A DNA stretch of 64,000 nucleotides from Saxidomus purpurata (Eukaryota > Mollusca > Bivalvia > Venerida > Veneridae), in assembly GCA_022818135.1 (NCBI GenBank), contig JAFMSR010000001.1, positions 35,990,672 to 36,054,671 on the forward strand. The letters are read 5' to 3'. A program made the position numbers and the translations under genes. Below the pieces are notes generated by a model. The model was not told the origin of the DNA. It saw only the letters and a program-made list of their open reading frames with translations, and searched no databases. Below, piece by piece: positions 11,501-23,287 of this stretch. Within the stretch, counting starts at the first letter, position 1, and every line of letters starts with the position of its first letter.

Positions 11501-14500
11501 AGACAACTTGTCTACATGAGATTAATTCATGGAATAATTCTCATCACAAGTTATTTTAAAAGTCATCAGTAAAGTTTCTTGCTACAAGAAATATTTGTAC
11601 TTTTTAATTTTTAAGTTTGTATACATTTCATTTTCACAAATACTGCTTTTATAGGTTGTTTAGTACAATCATGTTTACTTAATCCCTCCTGCAAATATTA
11701 TGCAGTATTAAAAGGCCACCCCTCCACAGTGTCATTACAAATAATTTGACTCATACATGTGCTACAAGAATAATGTTTTCAAATTTATTTACCTGTCCCT
11801 TCAATTCTTCTGCCTTTTTCTCAAGATCACATTTCAATACAGATAGCTGCTGGTTTGATAGACCTTTGGTACATTCTATTCTGATCTCTGGGGCCCTGTA
11901 TATGTAATAGATTCCACAGGTATAAACACAGTATGAGAAAGCAAGTTTCTACAGACTTATGCAACTTTTACAAGGTATTCTAACCATGCAACTTTTACAA
12001 GGTATTCTAACCGCGCAACTTTTACAACGTATTGTAAACTTGCAACTTTTACAATGTATCCTAAACAATAACAAATAAACTAAACTGTGATTTAGAACTA
12101 TCACTGAGGCCATCCTTAAATCAAAGCGCTGAAGACGCTGGATTTGTTTGTGTATTCAAAATATGTGTTCTTTGTTTTGTTGTGACGGCTATTTCATTCT
12201 GTAATCTTCATTAGTGAAGGCTATACCAGTTGGTATAGCAATACCTTTAAATCGCATTTTGGATCGAATTGTCTATTTCTATTACCGGTACACATAGACA
12301 GCAGGGATTTTCACTGTATTCAACAAAATGTTTTCACCTACTGTCTAAAATCAGACACTGATCGAGCAGCTAGTTACGGCGCTTCGATAACACAAACGAG
12401 CAGGCAATAGCACCGATCAATAAGGGGATCAATTTATTGTGCTGACCGACAAAGTAATAATGCGTATCTAAAATGCCACAATATACATTTATAGAACGAA
12501 TATGGTTGAGACCAGGAAGTAACGATGTTCAAATGTTTTTCTGTAGTCATTGATAGATAAGATATGAATGTATTTTAACAAAATAGCTCATTCGATGCGT
12601 TTCAAGATAACGAGGCCTACAATCGAATATAAGGTAAATTGCCTTCTACTTAAAACAATCACCACCTATGAAATATAACAAATCGACATTAACGTATCCT
12701 AACAGTTGAATACTGCTTAAGGTGCGCACACGTATTTCTAATACATGTAGGAACGCAGACTAGCTCGCGCCAGGTCCGCAGAATAAACATATCAGCAATA
12801 AGGAAAGTTATAATTACGTCCCTTGTCGCGCATTGAATAAAATTTATGAATGGATGGATATATATTCGTAAAAAGATAATGTGTAATCATGCGCGTAAAT
12901 ATTCCTGGCTGTTCAAAATATTTCATTCTTTAAAATAACGATCAGGGTTAGACATTTTGTTGTCACAGAAACTCCAAAACATATGTTTTCTTTCCACACA
13001 AGGTTTAAGAAATGGCCGGCGGGTTAAGAAATCGGAACTATTTCTATAGGGTGTATATATATAGTAAATTGTCCCTTATTTTTACGCATCTTTGTAAAAT
13101 GAAATACATCCGCGGTTCTTATTCGGAAACAGTTTACTTTAGTTATATTTACAAAATTTAGCTGATGCTGCATGAGTTTATAACATTATATATTGAAACA
13201 ATACAACTTTAATGTCTGCGATGGCCATATGGTTTCGAATGAAGAATCTTAATTTGGGATTATTTGCTGACTGACGTGCCGGAGCTACTTTCAGATTTGG
13301 TACTTAAGGAGAAGGCATCGGAAAACGGTAAGTAAATTTGTTTGTTTCACAAACAAATAAAAATTGTTTGTTTGCCCTAACGCGACCGACTGATGAAAAT
13401 CCTCTCGACTGACTTTTTTTTGGATCTGAAAGCCCAAAAAAAAATTTCTGCCGTCGAGAAAAAACGTTTCGTTTTTTGTCATTTTCCATCTTTCCGGTAT
13501 TTCTTTTCTGTAGTTCTTTCGTAAGTAATATCAATCAGTTATCCTCGACTATGCTTGACAGAACGTGCAGGGGTGTGGAAATCTTTATTTTTTCACTTTT
13601 CCGCGGACGAGTGAGATGTAAAAATTCACTTGTCCGAGGTCAAAATTCACCTGTCCAGATTTCAACATTAACACCAAATTATGTGAAACAAACAAGGACC
13701 AGGTTAAGATTTTTATTTTATATACTAATCAGTACATGTCTAGAGGATTCTGCAAAGCTCGGACTTCCGAGTGAGCTTGGGAGTGCCTGAAGTGACTTCG
13801 AGTACGGAGAAATATTACGGCACTTCGCGGGTGTGTATTTGCGACACTCCGAGTGGTTTTACACGTAAATTAACGGGTTTACGGGAAGTAAAAATCAGAT
13901 TTATTATATTCAGTAGAAATGTGTCCACACTGTTGTATGCATATTAATTCAAAAAGATTTGGCGACCGACGTACATTTTGTAAAGCGTGTTCAATATATT
14001 TTATCACCAAAAATAAAACTTACTCATAACATTATTTATTCCAAACTATTATTTTTATAATCCAAAATTATCAGACTATTGTCTAGAGCTACTTTTACAT
14101 GTCTCGAACTGTCAAATATCTCGGTCTTTTTGATGCCACGTGCTTCTCGAAGATCAAAGAAAACTCACATTTACAATATAGCGTCGGCGATTGCTTTTTG
14201 ATCTCGTGACACCTGCAGCTTTATCTTTTACGATTGAGGAGGTTGCAGTTAAAATAATTTATTCGGCAAATGTTATTCATTAAAATAAATATTACTGGAA
14301 AAACGTTGACTTTGACAGTTGCTGAAACAATAAATGACAAAAACACGAACACGCTGGAACGCCGCGTTTTGTTTTATAAAGAACAGTGAGAAAAACGCGT
14401 GTCGGACTAGGAATTCCGCACCCCTGACGTGTACGCTGAAGCTCACTCCGCAGGGAAATCGTACCAATAATCGTGTCAGAAATCTGACACGCTCGCATTT

Positions 14501-17500
14501 CAGAATTTCATAAGAAATGAATGAAAAGATTAACAATTTTATTAATAAGACTATAATCTTGCCAAATTTGAACATCAAATTGTATCTATTTAGCGTAAAG
14601 CAAAACGAAAGTTTCGAGCAGGTCAGAATTTTCACATAATTGTAGCCATCTTGCCGATTTGACAATTATCACGTGGCCATTCCCACCAAGGTCTTTCAAA
14701 TAATACTATTTGAAAGACCTTGTTCCCACGAACCTTTGGAAAAGGATATCTGCGGGAAATCGCCGAAGACACGATCAGGGAAAGTTTATTTATTTACATG
14801 ACCACGTGCGTTTTGGCGCGAACACTTTCAGGTTATGTACCGCGTCGAAAATAAAGTAATTTTGTTTTCAAATTAAAAAACATAGTGGTAAATGCTATTT
14901 TATATTTACACTCGTCCTTTATATCATCTAAACACTAATCAAAAGGAAATATCAAGCATTCTGAACTACATGAAAAATAAGTGCGATTGCGTCATACGAA
15001 AGTCCGTTGTAAATGTAAACAAAATGATTCATGTTTGAAAAATCGATGTTTTTGTAGTCAACATTGGTTGTAGAACATCGTAATTGGTTTGAAATATGAA
15101 TTAATAAATATATGACCTAAACATGACCATATTTCCCTACTGATCCAAAACTCTAAAGCTGCACCTGACGGAAAAAAAGCGGCATTTAGAGTTTTGGAAG
15201 CCAGAACTAAATGTTAAACCTGGCAATGTCAGATGAAAAAATTCCACTCAATTTGATATTATCTGAACATTTTGTAAGTTCTCGCATAATTAAATTAAAT
15301 TTTTACAGTGGTACAAATTAATTTTCCTATGTTGAAGTTCAATTTTATAGATTTTTTATGTGAACCTGTTCCTAATCTGGCCACAGGTCCAAATACAAGA
15401 CAAGACTCACTCCGACACTGAGTTGTTTGACATTCTATAGCTTAATAACTTCTTCAAATTTACGGTTTGAATGATTTTACAACACTATTAAAGCACTTCT
15501 GGAATGAGCCTTGTTAAGCACTTTGGGAGCCTGGCTTATGGCTAAAATGGTAATGTGCAAACCACCACCCATGCAGATATGTTACAAAGCAGGTTAATAG
15601 CATTCTACAGTGGGGTGCTAATAGCCAATAGGTACATACAACAGAAGAAATAGAGAAATATTAAGACAAGAAAGGTGCAAATAGTAAGTGTACAATATGT
15701 CAGCTATTAATCTAAGATACAACATACATGTCACTGTATGTACCGAGTTAATACAACATCTATAAAACATCTGAAAATCAAAAAAATAATAATAATAAAA
15801 AAAAAGACCTACCTACCTACCCACTGAAAAAATTCTGGGTCGCGTTAGGGCAAACAAACAATTTTTTAAGGATGGCCTGAAGGTCTTTCATACACACACA
15901 AAGTCAACTTGACATACAATGTATGAATTTTGCAAAGATTCAATAGAAATTCCTCCTAGAAAAGTAAAAAAATGATGAAGTATTGCAGCAAAGACAGTCA
16001 AGGTGTCCTGACTCTGCAAAGTATTAATCACAGCAAAACAAAAACTGTCAGCATCTTGTGCATATGAGCATCCAATGGTAATCAAGTGTATTTTGTTTAA
16101 TTCTGCAAAGTCTAGACCAGGGAATATGAATGTACATCTGCAACATCATGCAATGCTTGGTAGTTTGTTAAGTGTTGTTTTGGTCCGTTGAAAACTGTGA
16201 AAGAAGTTTCCCCCACCAAGTATCACTTATTTTAAGGAATACAAAAAAAACTGTCCAAGTTCAAAGGTCATATAACTTTGCACGATTTGAGCACAGACAA
16301 AGTGAAATCATATCACATACAGCCATGATTTCATTGGACCATGCGTACAAAGTTTGACATTTGGCATTGACGTTGGACAAACCTATCAAATGACTGTTTT
16401 CAACATTCTTCACAAAACAGAAAAAGCCTCTTTTAATATGTGTTTAACTGTTAATAAAATCATTATTCCACCCATAAAATGTGTTAAAAAAGTAATTACA
16501 TCAAAATTTATCTGGATGATTGTTATCTTTGAAATGCACTGGGCTATCAATCAAATTCTTATCTACCTGATCCATGTACATTTAAATTGCATACCCATCA
16601 TAGGGAAAGAAGTTAAATGCAAACAAACTTACACATCAGGATAGTTGGTAGGACAGCAGAAGATAAGATCAACCTGTACATAGACTTCCCCATTATCTCC
16701 AACACTCTCCTGTGGCCTCAATGTCAAACTCACTTCTGGTGGCCTCTTTACCTGCAGTAAGGATAACAAATAACACTCATAAACCTGTGTATGTTTCATA
16801 TGTTTTTAGATATTGGACTTAACATCAATGATACAAATCTAGACATATCATGTATGCAGTGGTTCATAAATAAGAGCGAATAAGATCATATAGGAGCTGG
16901 AAGGGGCTGAATCGCCGTGATGGGGTTTATGCAGGCATCTTTTTCTCATAAATATTACTTTTTGGAATGGGCCCAGACCTTCTAAGATTGTGAAATGTTC
17001 AATGTCATAACACCAAAATTGGTAAACTATATGTACAATCTCATTCAAATTAGGGAATTTACAAATTACCTGAAGTGCTACTCCTATAGCAGCAAACATT
17101 TCTGGAGCTTTAATTATTACAGGAAATGTGAGGGTTTTGTAAGTCTTAGAAGAGGTAACATCCGAACAAAATGTATACCAGATTAGTTTGAGTCGCGTTT
17201 TTATTAAAAACCTGAATCAATCTATTCTGTGTATTATTTTACAGCTTCAACCTTCTAATCACTTTCCATTCCATCCTAGCTTTGGTGAACAGGTCAAGAA
17301 TGACTTAACTAAGTTTTAACATCTTTACATATTTTTGTTGTTTATTACTTATTTTCACAACCCCTAATCAGGAAATATTTGTCAGTTATTTTAGGAATTT
17401 AAATATTTGTGTATTAAACTTAATTTTTCCGGAATACCTTCAATTATCTTTTTTAGCCTAAATAGAGAATGAACTAAAAGCCACAAATTTTGCGAAGTAT

Positions 17501-20500
17501 TTTCACTTGGATGTCTCACCTCATTTAGGAAATTTCCCAATTTTTTCAAAGTAAGGAGGGCTGAATACTAGCACTTGTCAGAAACAATACAAAAGCTCTG
17601 CAGCAACCATCTCAATAATCAGAACCTCACTCTACAGCTCAGATACTGAAGAAACAAGTCTACAACATTGAGGCGAGTATTATGAGCCTTGCTGTTGGGT
17701 TAAACTTTAGTGACTAGGTTGTGGTGTTCATTTTAAATACTGGAGGTCAGGGTTCAATATAAGCTGGGGACTTAGAAATTTTCTCCTCTGGATTTACTTG
17801 TCTTCCATTGTCTTCAGTCCTTTGAAAAAATCAGAAGTGCTGAGCTCAGACAACTTACCCCCATTGTGTTTAGACTCACCTGACATGTTCACAAACTGCC
17901 TCCACTGACTATAAATAATTTACAAGGTATTCTACTTTAATGTGTAGAATTATAAAGAAATGGTTCAGTTTCCACAGCAAATTTGCTTGCAGTCATGTGT
18001 GTAATACTAATAGGGGCTGGAATAGTGACTTTAACGAGTCGTGTTGATTGCCCCTTTAGTGTTCAGAAATACCCGCACCCGTTCAGCTAAAAACCATTGT
18101 TACGGCAATGATAGCCTAATTTATTTGGCGTTTTAGTCTGACCCTTTCACAGATCTTATATTTTAGACCAGGAACGTAGAATCAATGGGATTGGTCGCCG
18201 CTGAATTTATGGATTATGAGTGCCTCCCTCATCCGCCATTTTGTTTTTTAACCGGAGATATCGACATGTAAAATCTGCTCGCATCATTATAATATTAACA
18301 AATAAGATGGTTCAGTGTTAATTTTATGAAAGGTAAGTGTCATTTTATTTAATTTTTACTTAAATTGCTCGTAATGACGCTTATTTCATTGTTTTATCGG
18401 ATTTGTTTTTCTCACCGATTTGTTCTTTGTTTGTCAAAGGGCCGAGACATGACCCCGGAAAGCGATGAAAAACAACAATATCAGGCAAAAGTAAACTCAA
18501 TTGAGCCAAGTTTCTCGCAAATAATAGTTTTATTTTGGCGATGAACACAACAATAGTTCCAGTTTCGCTTTCTCGTCTGTTATTTTGAGTTCGTAAAATC
18601 GCTCAGATTTGCAAATGGCGTCCGAATCGTGTAAGAGCTAAAAATAAATGGTCCTTATATTTTCAAATACTCCTCGAAAAGTAGCTATACTTAAGCTTCA
18701 ATGCAGGGTGTATTTAATAGAATGCACATTATTTTTGGCGATGATAATAATTTATACAGGTCCATTAGAAAAAAACGTGATTTTTTCATATTATATTTTA
18801 AGGCTGTTTGTGCCATTTCTAAGCAGCTACGTATAGAGATGAAGCTTCTTAGATACATTGTGTAAAACTCTATATACATGCACTGATATCCTTTTTCAAG
18901 GAGTGAACAGCTTTATCTACTAGTATCTATCTTGCCACTATGTGCTTTCGGGAACAGTTAGTGCTGTGTTTGAGATTCAAAACACCTGCATTCGGGTCAA
19001 GTGTCAAACCAATCTTGACTGGTTCAATGATCGCAGGGTTTTTTCAATTAACTCGACGAAATGCAAATTCATAACCCAATGTAATTCTGTATCAAAACTT
19101 TTTTATTTTTCTAGGTGGTGAGCTGGTGCATTAAAAGCTGGGACAAGTCAGGCAGGTGTGGCCCTGGGAGTCGTGTATAGATGTCCATAGATCCGGTAGT
19201 TACTGTCAAGGAATTCCATTTTATACAATCTTTTTTCTATGTGATGATGTTGTTTATTGCGTATCCGTAGCATACATTAAATTTTTAAAAGTGCACATTG
19301 TTCATTTTATTTCCGGGATTTTCCAAGACCTGTTGATAATAGTTATACATCTAAGAAGCAGAATAGTTCCCACACACGTCACATACATAAATAGGCTCTC
19401 TTTTATGTTTTGTCTGATCAGTGCCATTGGGTTTATGTTTCTTTCTATGTTGTTCAGCACTAAAATCCTCGTCACTAGAACTAGAGTCTTCACATGTATA
19501 TTCCTCTACTGCACGAAGCCATTGTAAATAAAAAAACATGTAGACACACAGAAACTTTGAGACTGTTTGACGAGATCCCTGACTAGCTTTATTCTCGAAA
19601 ACATGGAATTCAAAGGAGTACCTACGATTAATGATGTGCGAATCAACTGTGCTTACAGTTCTATTTGTTCTTATTCGCCACAAAGTTATTTCTTGAAAAG
19701 GACCGACAGGTTCAAACGTACCAAACATAATTTAGTTTGACTGTTAGGTTTTAGGGTCTTTGACTCAATCACATAATCGATTGATTGGCTAATTAAAATT
19801 TGCAAGTCGGGTTGAAAGAAAATTAACATCATTCTTTTCATGTGCATTTATTTCTTATTTCTATAATAATTAAACAATTTACTTCAATTCAATCTATGAT
19901 TTATGTTATTACTGTCTATATATTATCATTTACTTGAAATTAATCAGAAATTAATATTGTTAAATGTTGAAACTGATCATATAAATATTGCTTTCCATGC
20001 AAAACCGGCACATGAAAAGTTGAAAGATCGCGGATTACTCGAAATTTTAACTTGACATAAAAAAATAACAGTTATTTGTTAGAGTGACTATATATTTATA
20101 ATCATGAAAAACATTGAATGCTCGCTTTATGAATATCTATATAAGAATTGAAAATATTTACAGTTCACTAAAAAAATTTGCATGTGAAATCATCCATGAA
20201 ACTACGGGAGTGCGCGCCGCCTGCTTTTTGAAATTGCAATATTGCATTAATCTATTATTTTTGTAGGAATAATTTTTATATTGGGACGTGGGAAAAACAT
20301 TTCATGATAAATTGCAGTAAATTTTAAGAAAATCGATCAAGAATTGTTTGAGTAACGAGCTTAGATCTTTGACATGAGGTTCACAAAAAAATATCAACCA
20401 ACTTTTTGCAACTCCGAAAATCATAGAATATCCATGTTTAACTCAAAATATTTCGTATCTTATGTCAATTTAGTAAATTAATTTTTACATAGCTATAGAG

Positions 20501-21007
20501 AAAAAACATTTCTTGGTTATGTATTGAAAATTTGAAGAAAATTGAAAAACAAATGTTGACGCTATCGGTTAAATAGTACGATAGGGGTACTTCGATATCG
20601 GCCAATTTGCGTAATGCGTTCGATTAACTTGATAAGGCGCTTCTACAGGTAAGCTGTCTGAAGAAAATCGATAGCACGACACACATATTCTAATGCTGTA
20701 TTGATTATCACTACCCGTTGCGTATCCCTGTATATTCTATGTTCCTGTTTAGACTGACAACTCAAAAATGTCAACCTGTAAAATCTGTCTGCTTTAAAAG
20801 TGGAAATAGTGAGACTACGGCAATGAGAGATTTCCACTTGATCAGAGATTGCTTTTTTTAAAATCTAGAGTAATTGTAAAAAGAACAGAAAATAAATCAT
20901 ACTTTCCATGCGTCTTCCTGACGCAGATCTTTAAAATCATCCAGAAGAATTGCTTGTAAAACTTGTAGCTCGTCATCTTGGCGTTCTTTATATGATCCGG
21001 TGGCCAT
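2591..21007 (-). CDS. EIF2AK4: eIF2-alpha kinase GCN2 (EIF2AK4), N-terminal part, continues left of window
   Basis: Stress kinase that senses uncharged tRNA and stalled ribosomes and phosphorylates eIF2-alpha in the cytosol. Fourteen GT-AG exons: 20903-21007, 16633-16751, 11793-11895, 11279-11452, 10691-10774, 10201-10367, 7993-8114, 7491-7648, 7145-7255, 6428-6577, 5137-5201, 3834-3942, 3170-3270, 2591-2718. They join in phase to about 565 codons. Residues 1-135 are an RWD domain (the GCN1-binding domain), with KERQDDELQVLQAI near the start and RPPEVSLTLRPQ in exon 2. Residues 125-195 are Lys/Glu-rich. Residues about 268-535 are the pseudokinase, including RIVHRGTCLG, HKNLR where an active kinase has HRD, and ADYS where it has DFG; both losses are normal for this GCN2 domain. 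The last exon ends in phase 1, so the active kinase and HisRS-like domains should lie before position 1. Identification is firm; individual splice sites are inferred from sequence. Confidence 0.93.
2866..3060. repeat. AT-rich cluster of TAATCAT/ATGATTA words
   Basis: The words taatcat, tgattaat, atcgatta and attaatcat recur on both strands through about 190 bp of the intron between EIF2AK4 exons 13 and 14. No period is fixed. It resembles the sub-terminal repeat zone of a DNA transposon, but I could not define ends. Confidence 0.45.
3640..3840 (-). repeat. 28-bp minisatellite containing the EIF2AK4 exon 12 splice donor
   Basis: Seven units of 28-29 bp, anchored on the plus-strand word ttaccagttg at 3661, 3689, 3717, 3745, a variant at 3773, a variant at 3801, and 3830. 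The last one is the real exon 12 boundary: read on the minus strand, TTTCAACTG is followed by gtaatttgc. Four other units keep the same CAACTG/GTAA junction. The array lies entirely downstream of the exon in the direction of transcription. Confidence 0.88.
4110..5103 (+). repeat. Tandem-core repeat element, about 175-bp units
   Basis: The element starts with aagagctgtccctcac and ends in a hairpin (gccacccttcgggaggc) near 5083-5098, followed by an A-run. The core repeats a unit of about 172-176 bp carrying 'tgaccttgacctttg', 'cgacacgtcgtcttgatgtg', 'gtgccaagttatttt' and 'acagtccggacac'; unit starts fall near 4271, 4443, 4618, 4794 and 4898. Just before the end hairpin is a 'ggacggacgcacagacgg' tract. 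It lies in the intron between EIF2AK4 exons 11 and 12. A related copy lies at 49504-50385. Confidence 0.8.
5405..6402 (+). repeat. Tandem-core repeat element with terminal hairpins, about 170-bp units
   Basis: The left end is a near-perfect palindrome (agggccatgatggccct) followed by ggctcacctg. The right end is tagctcactc...caggtgagctaaa with the same words inverted. About four core units carry 'ggtcaattttga', 'tgatttgaacaatcttggtagaggtccac' in pieces, and 'ctctaggccttg'. The right end stops only about 25 bp from the EIF2AK4 exon 10 donor at 6427. A truncated second copy of the left end occurs at 37449. Confidence 0.8.
8354..9846 (+). repeat. Tandem-core repeat element, eight units of about 156 bp
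   Basis: Unit starts ('gtaggcaagg') lie at 8591, 8753, 8909, 9048 (variant gtagccaagg), 9204, 9349, 9505 and 9661. The base period is 156 bp and shorter spacings come from internal deletions. Each unit carries 'ccctcaagtacttttggag' and 'gataaaggggaataactc'. The left end (8354) has a small ccatg/catgg hairpin and 'aatccccccgcc'. The right end has 'ggacggacgcacggacgg' and a cgccttcggcg hairpin. It sits in the intron between EIF2AK4 exons 6 and 7. Confidence 0.88.
11959..12066. repeat. 27-bp tandem repeat, four copies
   Basis: The unit 'gcaacttttacaaggtat' starts at 11961, 11988, 12015 and 12042. The copies lie about 65 bp upstream (in gene sense) of the EIF2AK4 exon 3 acceptor at 11896. Confidence 0.85.
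13568..14426. mobile_element. Non-autonomous DNA transposon with 5-bp target site duplication
   Basis: The ends are CAGGGGTGTGGAA at 13568 and, inverted, CAGGGGTGCGGAA ending at 14426 (12 of 13 matching). Immediately outside both ends is the same 5-bp word acgtg (13563-13567 and 14427-14431). The element is 859 bp. The CAGGGGTG end is typical of hAT-superfamily elements, some of which make 5-bp duplications. Internal open frames show no recognisable transposase, so it is probably mobilised in trans. It lies in EIF2AK4 intron 2. Confidence 0.75.
14688..14721. repeat. Perfect 15-bp inverted repeat with 4-nt loop
   Basis: The arm aaggtctttcaaata and its exact complement are separated by atac. 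The word aaggtctttca also occurs at about 15876, so the hairpin may derive from the same repeat family. Confidence 0.85.
16752..20902 (-). other. EIF2AK4 intron 1 (4.15 kb), with possible antisense transcript signals
   Basis: No exon of the host gene was found here. The interval does hold a YY1-like word (caaaatggcgg on the minus strand, near 18234-18244), a strong plus-strand donor (gaaaggtaagt, about 18332) and a plus-strand acceptor after a pyrimidine tract (tttttctag, about 19114). Together they could delimit an antisense non-coding transcript. It also holds the open frame described separately at 19351-19728. All of this is weak evidence. Confidence 0.3.
19351..19728 (-). other. Unrecognised open frame with Ser/Asp tract and a CxxC motif
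   Basis: 125 codons inside EIF2AK4 intron 1. The C-terminal 45 residues look protein-like: an acidic Ser/Asp tract (EDSSSSDEDFSAEQ), a basic stretch (RKKHKPNG...KHKRE) and YVCDVCGNYSAS before the stop. A usable splice acceptor (cttcgtgcag) precedes the acidic tract, so only that part may be a real exon. The rest is low-complexity. It could be a zinc-finger gene fragment, a domesticated or dead DNA transposon, or chance. I do not recognise a family. Confidence 0.25.
20903..21007 (-). CDS. EIF2AK4: EIF2AK4 first coding exon and start codon
   Basis: Thirty-five codons open with MATGSYKERQDDELQVLQAI, which matches the start of the GCN2 RWD domain, and end in EDAWK just before a gtatga donor. The exon is separated from exon 2 by an intron of about 4.15 kb. 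The presumed promoter lies at about 21008-21300; I see no TATA box there. Confidence 0.9.
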
Positions 21008-21429
21008 CTCAGTCGTTCAAAACATTAATGAAAAAGCATACCATGTTGTAAAAGTAGCACATAATTAATAATAATAAGCAAAGCAAGTAAACTTTAAATC
21101 AGTTGTTGTCAAAAATTGTTCGGCTACCTTCGGACTTGCATCATCAGGAGACATCGATAAAACCGCGTTATAGCACGTACTAATCCGTACCCAACTATTT
21201 GTTTGCTACAGCCAGTTAACTGTCTGTTTTCAGCGATTAACAGTAGTCCGAATATACTAAATGTCCTCAAGATGGCTTCTATTCACATTTTACTTCGTAC
21301 TTGTACCAGATCTACTTTCATGTTTTTACAGGCACTGTTTTTCTTTAAATATTATTGTTAAAGGGGCACTCCCTACATTCTAGCCGATTATATTCTCGAA
21401 ACATAGAGTATGTGTTCAATGAACTACGT

Positions 21430-21455
21430 ACCTATATACACATGTGTATATAGGT
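21430..21455. repeat. Perfect 26-bp palindrome upstream of EIF2AK4
   Basis: The half-site acctatatacaca is followed directly by its complement, with no loop, 423 bp upstream of the EIF2AK4 start codon. It could extrude as a cruciform or be a dimeric binding site; function is unknown. Confidence 0.8.
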
Positions 21456-23287
21456 CCGTGAATGAACGTAAAATGATAAATAAATACAATTTCAAAGAAG
21501 AACCTATGGCATTTTACCACAATTAATCAATATAGAGGCTTTCTGTAATGATTTGCATCCACCCATTAATTGTACAACAACAACTCTACATAGATTATTG
21601 AATGGTTTATGGTACTGCGGCATATTTTAAACCGCTGATTTTATCGATAATGACTGGATTGCAAAGCTGAAAGGTTTAGGTTATGTTATAATACTTCCAA
21701 AGATTCTATTATTTATATTTTAGAGGTAATTTAGTTCGAAACCAGTTATAGGGTATGTCCTAACTATAAATCATTTTGTCTGCCAAAGTTTCATCTTGAC
21801 TGATTTTGAAATCTAGGAATGGTACAAAAATATTGTATTTTTGCAGATTTTGGATTTATTTATGTTATAGTAAAAATCTTTTTAATGGCCGAACTTTCTG
21901 GTGTTAACGTCAAAAATCGAATTGATTTGATTAATTGTTTAAAATTGGTTGCGGCACCGCTAAACCAATCTATCAAATGTAAAAGTGTATCGATGTCTGT
22001 TTAATGTCATTTATGTAAAGTTGCAGACATTATTTATAAACTCAGCCTCATAAAATATACTATAAAATTAAACTATAAATAGCATTGTGAACATCCATTT
22101 TACCCAGTGGATCAAATTGAAAAAAATCTGATAGCCCTTCGTAGGTATTTGCTATGTCATAATTTGTTTTGAAGTTTGAATACACACTTAGCGCACCTTT
22201 TAAATCCTGTACAAGAAATTAAATAAATTATGTATTGAAATGTTTACTTCAACTTCAGGTCACTGAAGAGCACAATACCGATAAGAATGATATTTAATTA
22301 GTATATGTGTTACTGCAATTCCGTACTAGATGGTTTGACGGAAGGGCATCATTAGTTCCGGCTTTCAAAACTTTAAATGCCACTAATTTTATATTTGGTT
22401 TCTGTTAGCTGCGGTTTGTACTCGTCCTGTCAAGCATATAAACCGGGTACGCTGAAGTTCTTTAGCAAGGGTATCTTAAGTAAAACTCCTTAGTCCTACT
22501 TAGGTCATATCTGTATAATACACTCACCGGACTCCTTTGCATAAATTTGTATATATGCCATATCTATCAGATTCCATATGATTGTAGACATATGTAAAAA
22601 GGTAAATAATCATATGAAATATCATTCAAATGAGTTCTGATTTGAATAATACTTTCTGGCTTTTCGTCATTAACAAAAAAATTCATCTCTGTCACGACAC
22701 ATATGTTGCGGTGACTATATAGTGATGTATGTAACATACTATATACATGTGACATTGACAATTAATTTTAAGAGGTGCTGTAGAGAAACTCGTTTCGGAA
22801 ATGTTGCAAAATGTTAGGAAATACAGTAAATGATTGAATATAAGAATTTGTTTGTAGTATGTTTCTTTTTTAACCAGTCAATAGTTTTGAATCGGCATAG
22901 GGCTAAACATGCAGCTGAAAAGGACACCAAGAAAGAATGAAAATACCGAATTTCTTTTGGACAGTTTTCATCACTATTTTATATCAAACTTAATATGTCA
23001 ACTGAACAGTTCATTGAAAAGAGTGCGCTCCTCATTATTGCCGCTACAGCAACAGCACAATGAATAAATCTTCATTTGGGAATAACCTAAAACAAATTTC
23101 AAAGGAAGTTGTCGGAACTTTGGATGTCAAGTTGAAAAGTATATTTATATAATTTATTACATAAGATCATTTTTATTCCACATGAGTATCATTGGTTCAT
23201 ATCCTGGCTTAGGCCTTTTCCATTTTCCCCCAGGCCACTTGCATTTGGGAAATTTTGTTGGACTGATACCCATGATAACATATATAT

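Larger units (their letters stand above)
13361..15864. repeat. Pair of identical 27-bp inverted repeats
   Basis: The 27-bp word containing gtttgccctaacgcgacc occurs at 13361-13387 and, inverted, at 15838-15864. The right copy continues into aaggatggcct and a (cctac) run; the left copy continues into different sequence. A weaker relative of the aggccatcctt part is at about 12109. This is either two separate insertions of one repeat family in opposite orientation or the ends of one 2.5-kb composite; I cannot tell which. Confidence 0.7.

Noticed and set aside
21819..22004. 61-codon plus-strand frame upstream of EIF2AK4
   Set aside because: AT-rich, no conserved pattern, no splice or poly(A) context.
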